Source: Bidens hawaiensis
Taxonomy: Eukaryota > Streptophyta > Magnoliopsida > Asterales > Asteraceae
Length of the DNA stretch: 64,000 nucleotides
NCBI GenBank assembly: GCA_021521415.1
Contig: JAIQDT010007339.1
Coordinates: 1-64,000 of the forward strand
Direction of reading: 5' to 3'
A program made the translations under genes and the position numbers. Below, piece after piece: positions 53,908 to 63,390 of the stretch (its first letter is position 1; every line of letters begins with the position of its first letter). The notes beneath the pieces are model-generated. The model was not told the DNA's origin, did no database searches, and was given only the letters and a program-made list of their open reading frames with translations.

Positions 53908-54180
53908 TGGTTCATAACGAATTGGCTTATCTTAGCGAACTGGTTCCTATAACGAATTGGACCCTTTAACGAACTGGACTCCTTAACGAATCAGTTCCAT
54001 AGCGAACCGGTCCATATAACGAATTAGTCCATCTAATTCGTTATCTCTTCTAACGAACTGGTCCATCACGAATCAAGGGTAATTCGTTACCCTTTTCCCC
54101 TAACGAATCAGAGACGAACGAGAGCTAGTTCGTTGCGCTCCCTTATGCGAATCAACTAGAGAATCCCCTTCCAATTCGTT
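53908..54180. repeat. AACGAATTGG / AACGAACTGG motif array in the outer solo LTR
   Basis: About fifteen copies of TAACGAATT(GG/AG), AGCGAACTGG, TAACGAATCAG, or the inverse AATTCGTTA, occur over about 270 bp with irregular spacing. The array follows the same CTTAACACATTTTYCATTAG anchor that precedes the 52655 array in the inner copy. Confidence 0.8.
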
Positions 54181-54889
54181 AGGTTCCCATTGCGAACTAG
54201 GGTTAGGTCAGAACATTCCCTGACATTCTTGACATCCTCGTACACACTTTTCCGGCACCGCCTTTCCGGTGCCGTCATCGCCGAAAAAACATGGTTTCGC
54301 CGAAAAAACGAGATCTTACTCGTTTTTCCACCGTTTTTCATCCCGTTCGATCCAGATCTGAGCTAGGGTGACCCCTAAGCTCATCTTAGGTTCAGTTTAT
54401 ACCCGATTCCACCCGAATCTCGTTACTTTAACGATGTAATGGTGTCGGTTCGTTGTTTCGTAACTAAATATAACGAGTTTAAGTTAATAAAACATCATAC
54501 TAGTATTACCTTGGGTCGGGATCGGTTTTCTTCCTTGGTTTCGGCTAATATAAAAGAGAAACTAGAGAGAAGGCTTAAGTGTGTGTTTTGATGGTGTATG
54601 GAATGTGTGGGAAATGAATGATTAATGGGTGATTAAAGGTTTATATATTTAGGGATTATGGGCTCAAGCCCATGGACTCTCCTTCTTTCTTTCATAACCC
54701 AAGTCCATCACCCATACCCATTTACCCAACACTAGCCCAACTCATATTCTATTTATCTAACCGATAACGACCCACTATAAAATAGACGAAATTTATTTTA
54801 TTATTATAACCGAAAGTAGGATGTTACACGATTTAACTTTGCAACCTCACTTAGCCTCAATAGAAGACGATACTCACTCTGCAAAAACA

Positions 54890-55120
54890 TATTATAATTT
54901 TAAACCTGACAGTTAAAACTAAAAACATTTACGGAAAATAACACATTATATCTTCGATATAGAAATATCTAATTGAATTACGTTGACAGCCTACATCCAT
55001 GTCAAAGTAGAATCTCTAGGGTGAACTAAAACCGTGAAACAAACATGTTATTAGCGGTTCAATTTCGTTTTTCAATAATCAAAAACCGTTAGTAATGGTT
55101 GGCATCATGCATGTTTTGAA
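54890..55120. repeat. Dispersed segment, copy 2 (second half)
   Basis: TATATCTTCGATATAGAAAT, TTGACAGCCTACATCCATGT and GTAATGGTTGGCATCATGC match 46660-46830. With 49734-49960 it brackets the solo LTRs, so the LTRs interrupted one duplicated segment. Confidence 0.6.
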
Positions 55121-55247
55121 CTAAACCCGTCAAAATCGGAACGTAAACACCCCTAATTAAACACCAAAAGTTCAGTCCCATGTGCATTAAGATTATAACT
55201 AATTAGATAACTACAATTTTAAATAAATATATTATCCATAAATCCTT

Positions 55248-55346
55248 TAATTTAATACCTACCCCTTGTTTCATATTAGGATAGCGAGGTTCTCCCTTAA
55301 TTTAATACCTACCCCTTGTTTCATATTAGGATAGCGAGGTTCTGCC
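55248..55346. repeat. ~50-bp tandem duplication
   Basis: TTTAATACCTACCCCTTGTT with CATATTAGGATAGCGAGGTT is present twice back to back. Confidence 0.85.
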
Positions 55347-55384
55347 ACATTATAATTCATAACAAAATGTATAGGAATAACAAA

Positions 55385-55735
55385 CTTTGTTAATTAACAT
55401 GTTAATCAATGTACCCTTACCAACACCAGACGGGTGAGTAATTACAATCGGTATGTCGACATCACCTATGACTACTTTACTCCAAGAAACCACATCGCTT
55501 CCAAATTTCTTCTTTTGATCTTTCATAAATCGAGTGTGTAACATCATCACTTAATTAGTAAATTTTATAATATGATGGCATCATCATAACAACAATAAAA
55601 AAAATCAAAAACCTCACCTCAAGTAACCAAGCACAACCATTGGCTTTTAAGTTGTGTTCATAAGCATCATTAAATGCCCTTTGTATGCATTTGGTTTTAT
55701 TCCGAGAATTATTAGAATCGCCCTTTACAAAAGAC
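55385..55735 (-). pseudogene. Guanylate kinase gene fragment (two exons)
   Basis: On the minus strand the first exon-like part ends ANGCAWLLE at about 55618, followed by a donor GAG|GTGAGG and about 70 bases of T-rich intron. The second part reads RFMKDQKKKFGSDVVSWSKV, then PIVITHPSGVGKGTLINMLI. The latter is the P-loop of guanylate kinases (family form GPSGVGKGTL), and the preceding SWSK and LLEV stretches match the linker of plant cytosolic GMP kinases. GMP kinase phosphorylates GMP to GDP. Only the linker and P-loop remain: the GMP-binding and lid regions are not seen downstream (left), and THPSG replaces SGPSG. It is a broken gene relic, retaining an intron and so not a processed copy. 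Confidence 0.65.
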
Positions 55736-55737
55736 AA

Positions 55738-56560
55738 AAGAAACTAAAAAGTACAGTCAAAGCTCTAAAACGTCATAGGAAAGCCTAAAACTCAACATCC
55801 ACGGTGGGATAATTGTAAATACGAACTATGTTAGATGTTGGATCATTAACTCCATTATTGACATTAATAGCATGCACACAAATTAATAGGTATAGATGGA
55901 AATTAGAGCATTTTGAAACCATTGATTTTCTCGAATTCAATTGCCACGTTAGTGCATTCAAATCCAGTATAGTGGGGTTTTACTACGATTAGTTAATGGT
56001 ATTAATCATCAATCATGAATTAAATTAGTGTAAACCTTTTGCATTTACAAAGAAACAAAGCAAAAAGATAAAAGAGTAGTTTCATAAACCATGAATTATG
56101 AAATGCCTTTTTTATCAACCATGACACTTTTAATGTCACAGATGGTGATAGGGGTCAGATTAAGTGAACCATGATACACATCTTATTCACAAAAGCAATC
56201 CGAATAGGCTCATGAAACGGTACTGACCACATAAGTCATATCAATTGATCATGTCAATCGTTTTTATATTCTATGACACTATTAAAAATGTAACATTTCT
56301 ATTTAAATATTTTGATCTATATGTTAAATGAATAAATGATATGATTGAAATAACAAAAACTTGGCATTTATCCATCTTTAATTTATTTGTTTTGCATTAA
56401 ATTGGAAATATAAACCATGGATTATGAAATGTCACTTTTGTCCTTTTCATGCAATTATGAAATGGCCTAAGCAAAAAGATAAAAGAGTAATTTCATAAAC
56501 ATGAATTATGAAATGTCATTTTTGTCCTGCAATTATGAAATGACTTTGGTGTCCATCACT
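55738..56560. other. Unassigned DNA with a repeated ATGAATTATGAAATG segment
   Basis: The ~50-bp words AAGCAAAAAGATAAAAGAGT and CATGAATTATGAAATG occur at about 56058-56105 and again at 56464-56515. No gene is recognised. Confidence 0.4.
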
Positions 56561-57180
56561 CTTTCTTTATATATAATATAGATATAGATATAGATATTAA
56601 TAATGAAGATTATCTTGTATGTGTTTAAATTGTATAAAGTTGATTTATTTATTTTGTTGATCGTTGTTGTTTGTTTTGTAAAAGTCAAAACGAAACAAGA
56701 TTAAGAAACAATACTGTAGAAGCATTTATGGCATTCAGCCAATCGTTACCAGTGTTATGTATGGCTACTCAAATTTGCCTCGGTAAGTTTACATATGCCT
56801 CCTTTTCCCTTTCCAATATGTTTTCATGTCATCGTTCTTCTATTTTAAAATTACACTTTTTAGTTTTTCCATTATTAGTCTTCGCGTGTGATCTTTTTGT
56901 AATCCATAATAACTAACAACTTTGGGAGGACGATGAGGAGATTGAGCCAGATGGGGCTACCTGCTAGATGATGTCAGCAGTGAAGCTCTCCTCTTAAATG
57001 CAACAGACGGGTGCAACAGAAGGGGAATCAAGTTTTGTTATTTTGTATGAGAATCTGAGAGTGTGCTAGAGAATTTATAGACGACTAGAAAGATAGTTAA
57101 TGTTATAAATAAATATAGTCGTAATAAGTATAGCCATAGCCATTATATTTTATAAATATACTTGTGATTGGACCATATAA
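56561..57180. other. Relative of the Tork-element target site, unassigned
   Basis: TGTATGTGTTTAAA, GTTGTTGTTTGTTTTG and ACGAAACAAGATTAAGAAA near 56610-56710 match the joined flanks of the 20311-26330 insertion, showing an older dispersed repeat. The following 81-codon frame (56671-56916) has no recognisable content; a GTAAGT after CTCG near 56782 could be a splice donor of a captured exon. Confidence 0.35.
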
Positions 57181-57189
57181 TTTCATTTT

Positions 57190-58560
57190 AATATAGGCCG
57201 CCCTTATTCCTTAGGTTAAAAAAACCCTAAAAAATAAAAAAATTAATTCAAAAAGTTATAAAACAAAAAAAATCAAAAAATAAAAAAAAGTAAAAAAAAC
57301 CAAAATGTTTATCTAGCATCTCGGATCCCAAAAAAAACCCTTCAAAAAAATTAATTAAAAAATATAAAAAACAAAAAAAGTAAAAAGAACTAAAATGTTT
57401 ATCTAGCACGCATCCTCGTTCCAAAAAAAAGAAAAAAAAACTTAAACACAAACTCAGTTTAGCATTCGGGTTTAATTTAGCTTTTAGCGGATTTAGGTTT
57501 TTTTAGCTAGGGGGTGGGGGTGGATAAACACTTTTTCATTAAAATTTTATACGTAAAAAAACAAATCTTATTACCATTTTACATGTAAACAACAATTCAT
57601 AAATATTTACGTGTAAAATACACTTTTAATTAACAATTTACACATAAAACAATAAGTCATATTAACGTTTTACATGTAAAACAAAAGTTTCTTAATATTT
57701 TATATGTAAAAGTTAATATGTTAAATAACAATTTATAGCATAACACTTTTCATTAACATTTTATGCGTAAAACAACAAAATTTATTAACATTTTACATGA
57801 AAAAACAACACTTATTAAAGATTTTACATGTAAAAATTAATATTTTACATATATAACATCACTTTTCATTAACATTTTACACGTAAACTACAAATTCATT
57901 AACATTTTACAAGTAAAAAACAGTTTTTTTTTTTCAGATTTTACATGTTAAAATTAATATTTTACATGTAAAATAACACTTTTCATTAACATTTTACACG
58001 TAAAACAATAAATCTCATTAAAATCTACATGTAAAACAACAATTTTAAAGATTTTATATGTAAAACAACACATTTCTTTATAATTTTAAAGTATATTCAA
58101 AAATTATATATATATATATTAAAAACCAACATACGGTTATCTCATAAAATTACACACACACACACATATATATATATATATTAAAAACCAACATACGATT
58201 ATCTCACCAAATTTAGTGTTCATGAACATTTTCAAGTTATATTTTTATGCATGTACAAGACAATGCGAGTTTCACTGTGACGGTTATAATATATTTATGC
58301 ATTTTTTTAAAAAAATTTTGAACGAGGGATGCTAGATATATTTTATGGTTTTTTTTACTTTTTTATTTTTTTCGTGTTTTTATATTTTTTAATTAATTTT
58401 TCGCTTTTTTGAAGGGTTTGTTTTTTTTACCGGGGATGCTAGATAAATATTTTTTGGTTTTTTTACTTTTTTTTCCGTTTTTTTCTGTTTTATAATTTTT
58501 TTTAACTATTTTTTGAGCGTTTTTTTTTCTTACAAAAATGATATAATGTAGATGTTCTCC
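57190..58560. mobile_element. Fold-back (long-TIR) element
   Basis: The left arm contains GTTTATCTAGCATCTCGGATCC and TTTATCTAGCACGCATCCTCGTTCC-type blocks (57307-57330, 57397-57421). The right arm has the inverse, GAACGAGGGATGCTAGATA (58320-58338) and GGGGATGCTAGATAAATA (58432-58449). Poly-A/poly-T tracts on the two arms also mirror each other. Each arm holds two sub-copies. The 0.9-kb core is the ACATGT array. No transposase is present. Ends are approximate. Confidence 0.6.
57535..58090. repeat. TTTTACATGTAAAA palindrome array
   Basis: About eighteen copies of TTTTACATGTAAAA or variants (TTTACACGTAAA, TTATACGTAAAA, TTTACACATAAAA), each a self-complementary 12-14-mer, are separated by short linkers such as ACAACA and CATTAACA, at an interval of about 25-40 bp. 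Confidence 0.85.
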
Positions 58561-58592
58561 AATTTCCCACTTTTTGGAGTTCTCTTTTGAAC

Positions 58593-58640
58593 CTCTCTCT
58601 CTCTCTCTCTCTCTGTGTGTGTATATATATATATATATGA
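58593..58640. repeat. Compound (CT)n(GT)n(AT)n microsatellite
   Basis: A CTCTCT run is followed by GTGTGT and ATATAT, directly left of the MITE. Confidence 0.9.
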
Positions 58641-58647
58641 TTAATTT

Positions 58648-58970
58648 CTTTTGAGAACCGTTATGAGTTTTAAGAACTCGAAAGAACTCAACGTAACAAT
58701 TTGTTTTATGAATTTTTTTTACACATGTGTAATACGTAAGTGTAAGTAATGCACAAAAAAATACAATATTTTTTTACACACTGAATCGACTTATTACACA
58801 TGTGTAACTAACATTTAAACTTGTGTAATAATAAAAAATACTTATTCTTTCTCCGAATTAATTTTTTAATCAGATTTGTTCTCAGCCACATATTTCATAC
58901 TCATTTAATTAAATGTGTGGTCCATATTGAGTTCTTAAAGTTCTTACGGCTCATCAAGGTTCTCAAAATA
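58648..58970. mobile_element. MITE-like element
   Basis: TTTTGAGAACCGTTATGAGT with TTTAAGAACTC (58649-58679) is mirrored by GAGTTCTTAAAGTTCTTACG with GCTCATCAAGGTTCTCAAAA (58929-58968). These are ~40-bp imperfect TIRs around a core with TTACACATGTGTAA palindromes. It is flanked on both sides by TA repeats, a usual MITE niche. Confidence 0.6.
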
Positions 58971-59246
58971 TCTCTCTCATATATATATATATATATGGAG
59001 CTAAAACGCCATTACACTTCTAAAACAAATTCTTCATTTGCTGACTTGGCGTCATATATCACTTATCCCCTTCAATTTGTAGCCCCTAACTACGCATAGC
59101 GTTAGACTCTATGTTGTAGGATAACCAGTAAGAGCTAGTAGGGGTAAATAACTAGCCACTCGTTAATCTAAGTGTTTTGTGTTAAGTAAGCTTAAATAAA
59201 TTTAAAAAAGGGATTGGTTGTTAGTAGGGGTAAACCTCACCTTTTA

Positions 59247-61155
59247 GAGCAATGGAAATGGTGCCGTGAGACCCCCGTGAAAGCTTATATGGCGCCGTTA
59301 AGGGCGCGAAACACCCCCTTCCTCCGTGAAGGGGGGGCGATCCACCCACCGCCACCATTCTAACGTTGGTGAAGAGATGCATGTGGGCCCCATTTGCCAA
59401 TTAAAACAGTAATATTTTTAAAAAATAGCCGTTGGCTATTAAATAAAAAACAAACTTTTTCCATTTCCTTTGTTTATCTATAAATACCTTCTCATTTTAT
59501 AGAAACAAACACACAAAACTACTCTTTTTCTCTCTATAATCTATAAAAATTCCCTATTATTTTTTTAAAAGTGTCATCACCATCTTCTTCCTCTTCGTCT
59601 TCGAGCGAAGAAAAAAAATGCTTATATGTTTTGTGCTTTCGCAACGGGGTGTAATGAGTGGTGGCAACAACAAGAAGAGGCGGGTTCGTCAATACGACAC
59701 GAAACCCGACGTGAACGTTTAAACCGTGAACGAGCGGGTGCACACGAAGCACTATGAAATGACTATTTTAACACCCCGTGTGTTTACACGGCCTCAGAGT
59801 TTAAAACCCGTTTTCGAATGAGTCGTGAGTTATTTTTAAGAATACTACATGACATCGAACGAGAAGTTCCTTGGTTTACCCAACGGGTTGATGCTAAAGG
59901 TCGAGTCGGTTTCTCCACCTTGCAAAAGTGTACCGCCGCGATTCGTTATATGGCGTATGGAATCGCTAGTGATATGTTCGGCGAATATTTGAAGATGTCG
60001 GGTCGACACATCAGGTCATGTGTCTACAAATTCTCTAAAGCTATTGTTTTGTTGTATCGTAGTAGATATTTACGTAAGCATACGGCTAGTGAGGTTGAAC
60101 AGTTACAGTCGAAGCATGCCGAAAAACACGGTTTTGTCGGCATGCTTGGTAGCATCGATTGCACGCATTAGGATTGGAAAAATTGTCTTACTGCGTGGCA
60201 TGGTCAGTTTGCACGAGGTGATCATCCATATCCTAGTATTATTCTAGAAGCGGTGGCGTCCCAAGACTTATGGTTTTGGCATGCATTTTTTGGTGTTTCC
60301 GGCTCAAACAACGACATAAATGTACTTGATCAATCTCCCGTATTTGACGATTGGATCAACGAGACGGGCCCGGACTCCTCTTTTGAGCTTAGAGGGACGT
60401 TTTACAAGCGTGGGTATTACCTTGCCGATGGAATATATCCGGATTACTCGACAATTGTCAAGTTGTTTTCGCAACCCATCGGCGTTAAACGACAAACGTA
60501 CAAAAAAGCTCATGACGTGGCAAGAAAGGATATTGAACGAGCATTCGGGGTGTTGAAGTCTAAGTGGCACATTGTGGATCGTCCATCCAAGTGTTTTTCT
60601 CAAGTGAAAATGAGGAACATTATGTACGCTTGTGTTATTCTTCATAATATGATTTTAGATGACAACGGGTTAGCGATTTGTCAATATAACCCAAATGAGG
60701 GTGCGCCTATGTACGAAGAAATCAACGAAGACAAAAAACGAAGAAACCGTCAAGAAATTCGAAGCCGAGAGATTTATGACGCATTAACGCGGACTTGATC
60801 GAATATATTCACGTTCGTTCAAGCAATAGGTAGTTTATTTATGTAACTTATATTTATGCTTTTATTTTAAAATTATTGTAACTTTTCTTGTAATGTTTTA
60901 TTTATGTTTATTAGTCTTTGAATGTATTGTAATTTTTATTAATCAATTAAATTTTTATTAGTTAATATTAAAAACAAAAGATTAAAAAAAATAATAAAAT
61001 AATTGAGGTTTCACATACCCTGTTTCACATAGGGTATTTCCAGTGAAAAATATGGATGTGAAATAAGCATGTGAAAGCTGATGTGGCGCAGACGTGACAG
61101 AGAGAGAAGGTTTCACTAGCTTGTTTAACCCTCCCCCCACCCATTTTCATTGCTC
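59247..61155 (+). mobile_element. PIF/Harbinger DNA transposon, complete ends
   Basis: The TIRs GAGCAATGGAAATGG (59247-59261) and CCATTTTCATTGCTC (61141-61155) match at 14 of 15 positions. The 3-bp target duplication is TTA on both sides (59244-59246 and 61156-61158), as expected for PIF/Harbinger (TWA). It is 1909 bp long with one transposase-derived frame. No second, Myb/SANT-like ORF is seen, although autonomous members normally carry one. Confidence 0.9.
59626..60798 (+). pseudogene. Harbinger-type transposase (DDE_4/plant_tran family), two stops
   Basis: The reading frame is continuous apart from TGA at 59755 and TAG at 60169. N-terminal part: FNTPCVYTASEFKTRFRMSR and LFLRILHDIE, then MAYGIASDMFGEYLKMS. 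The DDE core has GMLGSIDCTH (first Asp), the TAG where the family has tryptophan, WKNCLTAWHGQFARGDHPYP, NDINVLDQSPVF, YYLADGIYPDYSTIVK (second Asp) and KDIERAFGVLKSKWHI (Glu). The C-terminus has NIMYACVILHNMILDD and ends at TGA-type sequence at 60798. Longest intact pieces are 59818-60171 and 60253-60798. A serine-rich start just upstream (59568-59610) is in another frame. The element must depend on a transposase in trans. Confidence 0.88.
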
Positions 61156-61158
61156 TTA

Positions 61159-62125
61159 GTCTTAAGCCCTTAGGGCGTCATCTGCTTAGCAGGAAAAGGA
61201 GAATAGGAGGGTATGTCGCCGCCCTTTGTTTTTCCCAACATGGTTTAGCGTGGTGAGTGGTCATGACTCATGACGCATCCCATAATGTTGTCTTAATGCT
61301 ATTGAACACATAAACCATACTAATTTATTTTATGTTTATTTGTAACAAAAAAAGAGTAAATGTGGTGACATGAGTCTCAAACTCCTATTGGACCTCAAAA
61401 CCATGCCCGTGCCACACAACTTGTTTTTGTTATGCCTTGTCACATCAAACTTCATATTCCTCTTTCTCTAAAAAAAATAAATAAAAAAATTTTACTTTTG
61501 AAAGGCCAACCTTTTGCTTAATTATGACTAACAAATTATTCTGAAATACGAATAACTAAAGTATAAATATACGATAAAAAGAAATAAAATAATGAAGAAA
61601 ACATAACATAAATAAAAAACTTACCTGCATTTGACATCAACTAGAATATTTTTGAAGACATAGAAGTCAAAAGTAAAGAGAGAGTCAATGGTTTAAAATT
61701 TAAAGCCTATGACTTTTTTTATTGTTTAAAAAGAGATCGAATCTCAAGTCATTAGAATGATCGAGTTTGTGTAAGTCTTTGCTGTAAGTTTTGTCTTTGT
61801 GGCTGTCCATTCCCCGGTGGCGGCCAACCATGTTGGGGGGAATAAAGCAAAAAAAAGTATTCGGGGTCTTACCGAAAATTAGAGAGGTGAAATTATAGAA
61901 TTTATAAATTAAACGATTGCGGTGTTTCATATATGAAATTAAAATTTTTTTCCAGTTTTGTTTTGAAAAGGACTTTGATTTATATAATACAAATAAAATG
62001 AATATATAAAATACCAAACTCTCTTCTACATTTCCCAACAACAATGAAAAAAAGCTGTATAAACATGGCCTAGGGAAAAATTAGAATCTCATTCAATAAA
62101 CCATGAACAAAGAAAAAACTTAAAG
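61159..62125. other. Unassigned AT-rich intergenic DNA
   Basis: Short frames (for example 61700-62044, minus) have no recognisable features and no element ends were seen. Confidence 0.35.
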
Positions 62126-62129
62126 AAAA

Positions 62130-62215
62130 CACTTGCATCCTAATAAAATCGAACCGGGGTCTGGAAAACCTTTCAAAGGCGGAAGCCTTGTACCTCAGCC
62201 ACTGGAGCAACAACT
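62130..62215 (-). other. tRNA-derived repeat head
   Basis: On the minus strand TGGCTGAGGTACAAG (about 62188-62202) is an A box and CCCCGGTTCGATTTT (about 62145-62159) a B box, about 45 bp apart. Acceptor ends do not pair, so a functional tRNA is unlikely. Confidence 0.45.
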
Positions 62216-62595
62216 ACTTATGGTGTTTCTCATTAAACTAATTTTAATATCCTTTTTGGTATATATATAAATTTTAAACTTTTTAATCGGGGGCCTAAAT
62301 CCCTAGCTTCACCCTGCATAACTATAGGACCGCCCCTGCCATTCCCTTTGGTGGTAGGGTGTTGCAGTTGTGAAAGTTTTGGTAAAAAAATTACCAAACT
62401 CGGAAAAGAAGAACTTTTCCTAGCGTGTTGCATCAAGAATCGTTGGAAATTTTCTCCTATTTGAGTTTGATACCGATCAAACGTAATTTGAATTGTCGTA
62501 ATTGGTCGTATTTAAATAATTTTACTATTTAGACAACTGAATTCAATTCATTCAAATCATCAGCAAATTAATTGAGATAAATATTTGTACTAATT

Positions 62596-62626
62596 CAAGT
62601 AGTAATAATAATAATAATAATAATAG
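62596..62626. repeat. (TAA)n microsatellite
   Basis: Uninterrupted AATAATAAT repeats. Confidence 0.85.
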
Positions 62627-62685
62627 TCTATTAGTTACTTTTGAAATAATGATAACAAAAATAAATAATAATATTGATTATGAAA

Positions 62686-62720
62686 CTAGTATTATGCCCT
62701 TGCTTTGCGTGGAATTGTTA
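62686..62720 (-). mobile_element. Decayed Helitron 3' terminus (minus strand)
   Basis: On the minus strand CCACGCAAAGCAAGGGC, then ATAATA and CTAG, then T, resembles the hairpin-CTAG-T arrangement of 26457-26490, but the stem has mismatches. The body was not defined. Confidence 0.35.
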
Positions 62721-63214
62721 AACTTAACGAAAGTAGATGAAAAAGCGCTCAATCATACCAGCCCGTTGTAGTGTGTTAACACATAAAAATTAGACCGAAA
62801 CATAAACCATAAAAAAGAATAACTAAGTTGGCTTTAGGATCAAAATATAGAACATGAAAAAAAGACGTAAAACTGTTAAACCACAAACGCGCGTTGTAGT
62901 GCTTTAGCTCGCCAAACTTAGAAGTTAGAACGGAACTTTAAATGAAAGTTTGTAAAATATGAAAAGTATTGGAGCCATAGTTGAAAGTGGAAAAATGTTA
63001 GAGCTAAAACAAATGCTTTGTGATAAACTTGCAAAAAGTGAAAAGTATAAGGGTTATAAGTGAAATATAAAGTAAAAGGTTAAAAGCATATAAAGACTGA
63101 GGAAAAGTTTTTATGCATTACAAGCTTGCATGAAAATGAAAAAGAAGTTAATTAGATATATTATATATAAAGAAATAAATAAATGCGATTATATTATGAA
63201 CTATTATTTATTAG

Positions 63215-63372
63215 TGTAACTCTTTACATGCATAACCACAATTTATTCATTATTCTTGTATTAATATAAAAGTCCTTATAAATAAAGGCATCTTGTATTT
63301 GGTTATATACATCAATAAGAAATCATTCCTCTCATTCTCTCTATATTACTAATAGGTTCTAGTTATTTTACA
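63215..63372 (+). repeat. Short copia-type LTR
   Basis: It starts TGTAACTC and ends TTATTTTACA, 158 bp. A TATA-like CCTTATAAATAAAGG lies near 63274-63288, followed by ATCAATAAGAAATCATTCC and a CTCTC-rich region, a layout I associate with small copia LTRs. The right end abuts a PBS. The left edge was chosen by TG and size only. Confidence 0.45.
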
Positions 63373-63390
63373 ACACGTTATCAGCACGAG
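63373..63390 (+). other. Primer-binding site beside the short LTR
   Basis: ACACGTTATCAGCACGAG follows the LTR end TTTTACA. This word is recurrent just after the 5' LTR of several plant copia families. Confidence 0.5.

Larger units (their letters stand above)
50298..54828 (-). mobile_element. Outer solo LTR (gypsy-type), split by an inner solo LTR
   Basis: The left end is TGTAAGGCCCCG at 50298 and the right end GATGTTACA at 54828. Flanks CGAAT and CGATT look like a decayed target duplication. On the minus strand it starts TGTAACATCC, a common Ty3/gypsy LTR start. Excluding the inner insertion it is about 2.0 kb with no gag or pol. The GC-rich hairpin block lies at 53631-53728 and an AACGAATT-type array at 53908-54180. 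Confidence 0.75.

Noticed and set aside
55350..55737. A functional guanylate kinase gene
   Set aside because: Only the linker and P-loop exons are present and the P-loop context is altered; downstream exons were not found to the left.
62130..62215. A functional tRNA gene on the minus strand
   Set aside because: Box spacing is right but the acceptor arm ends are not complementary.
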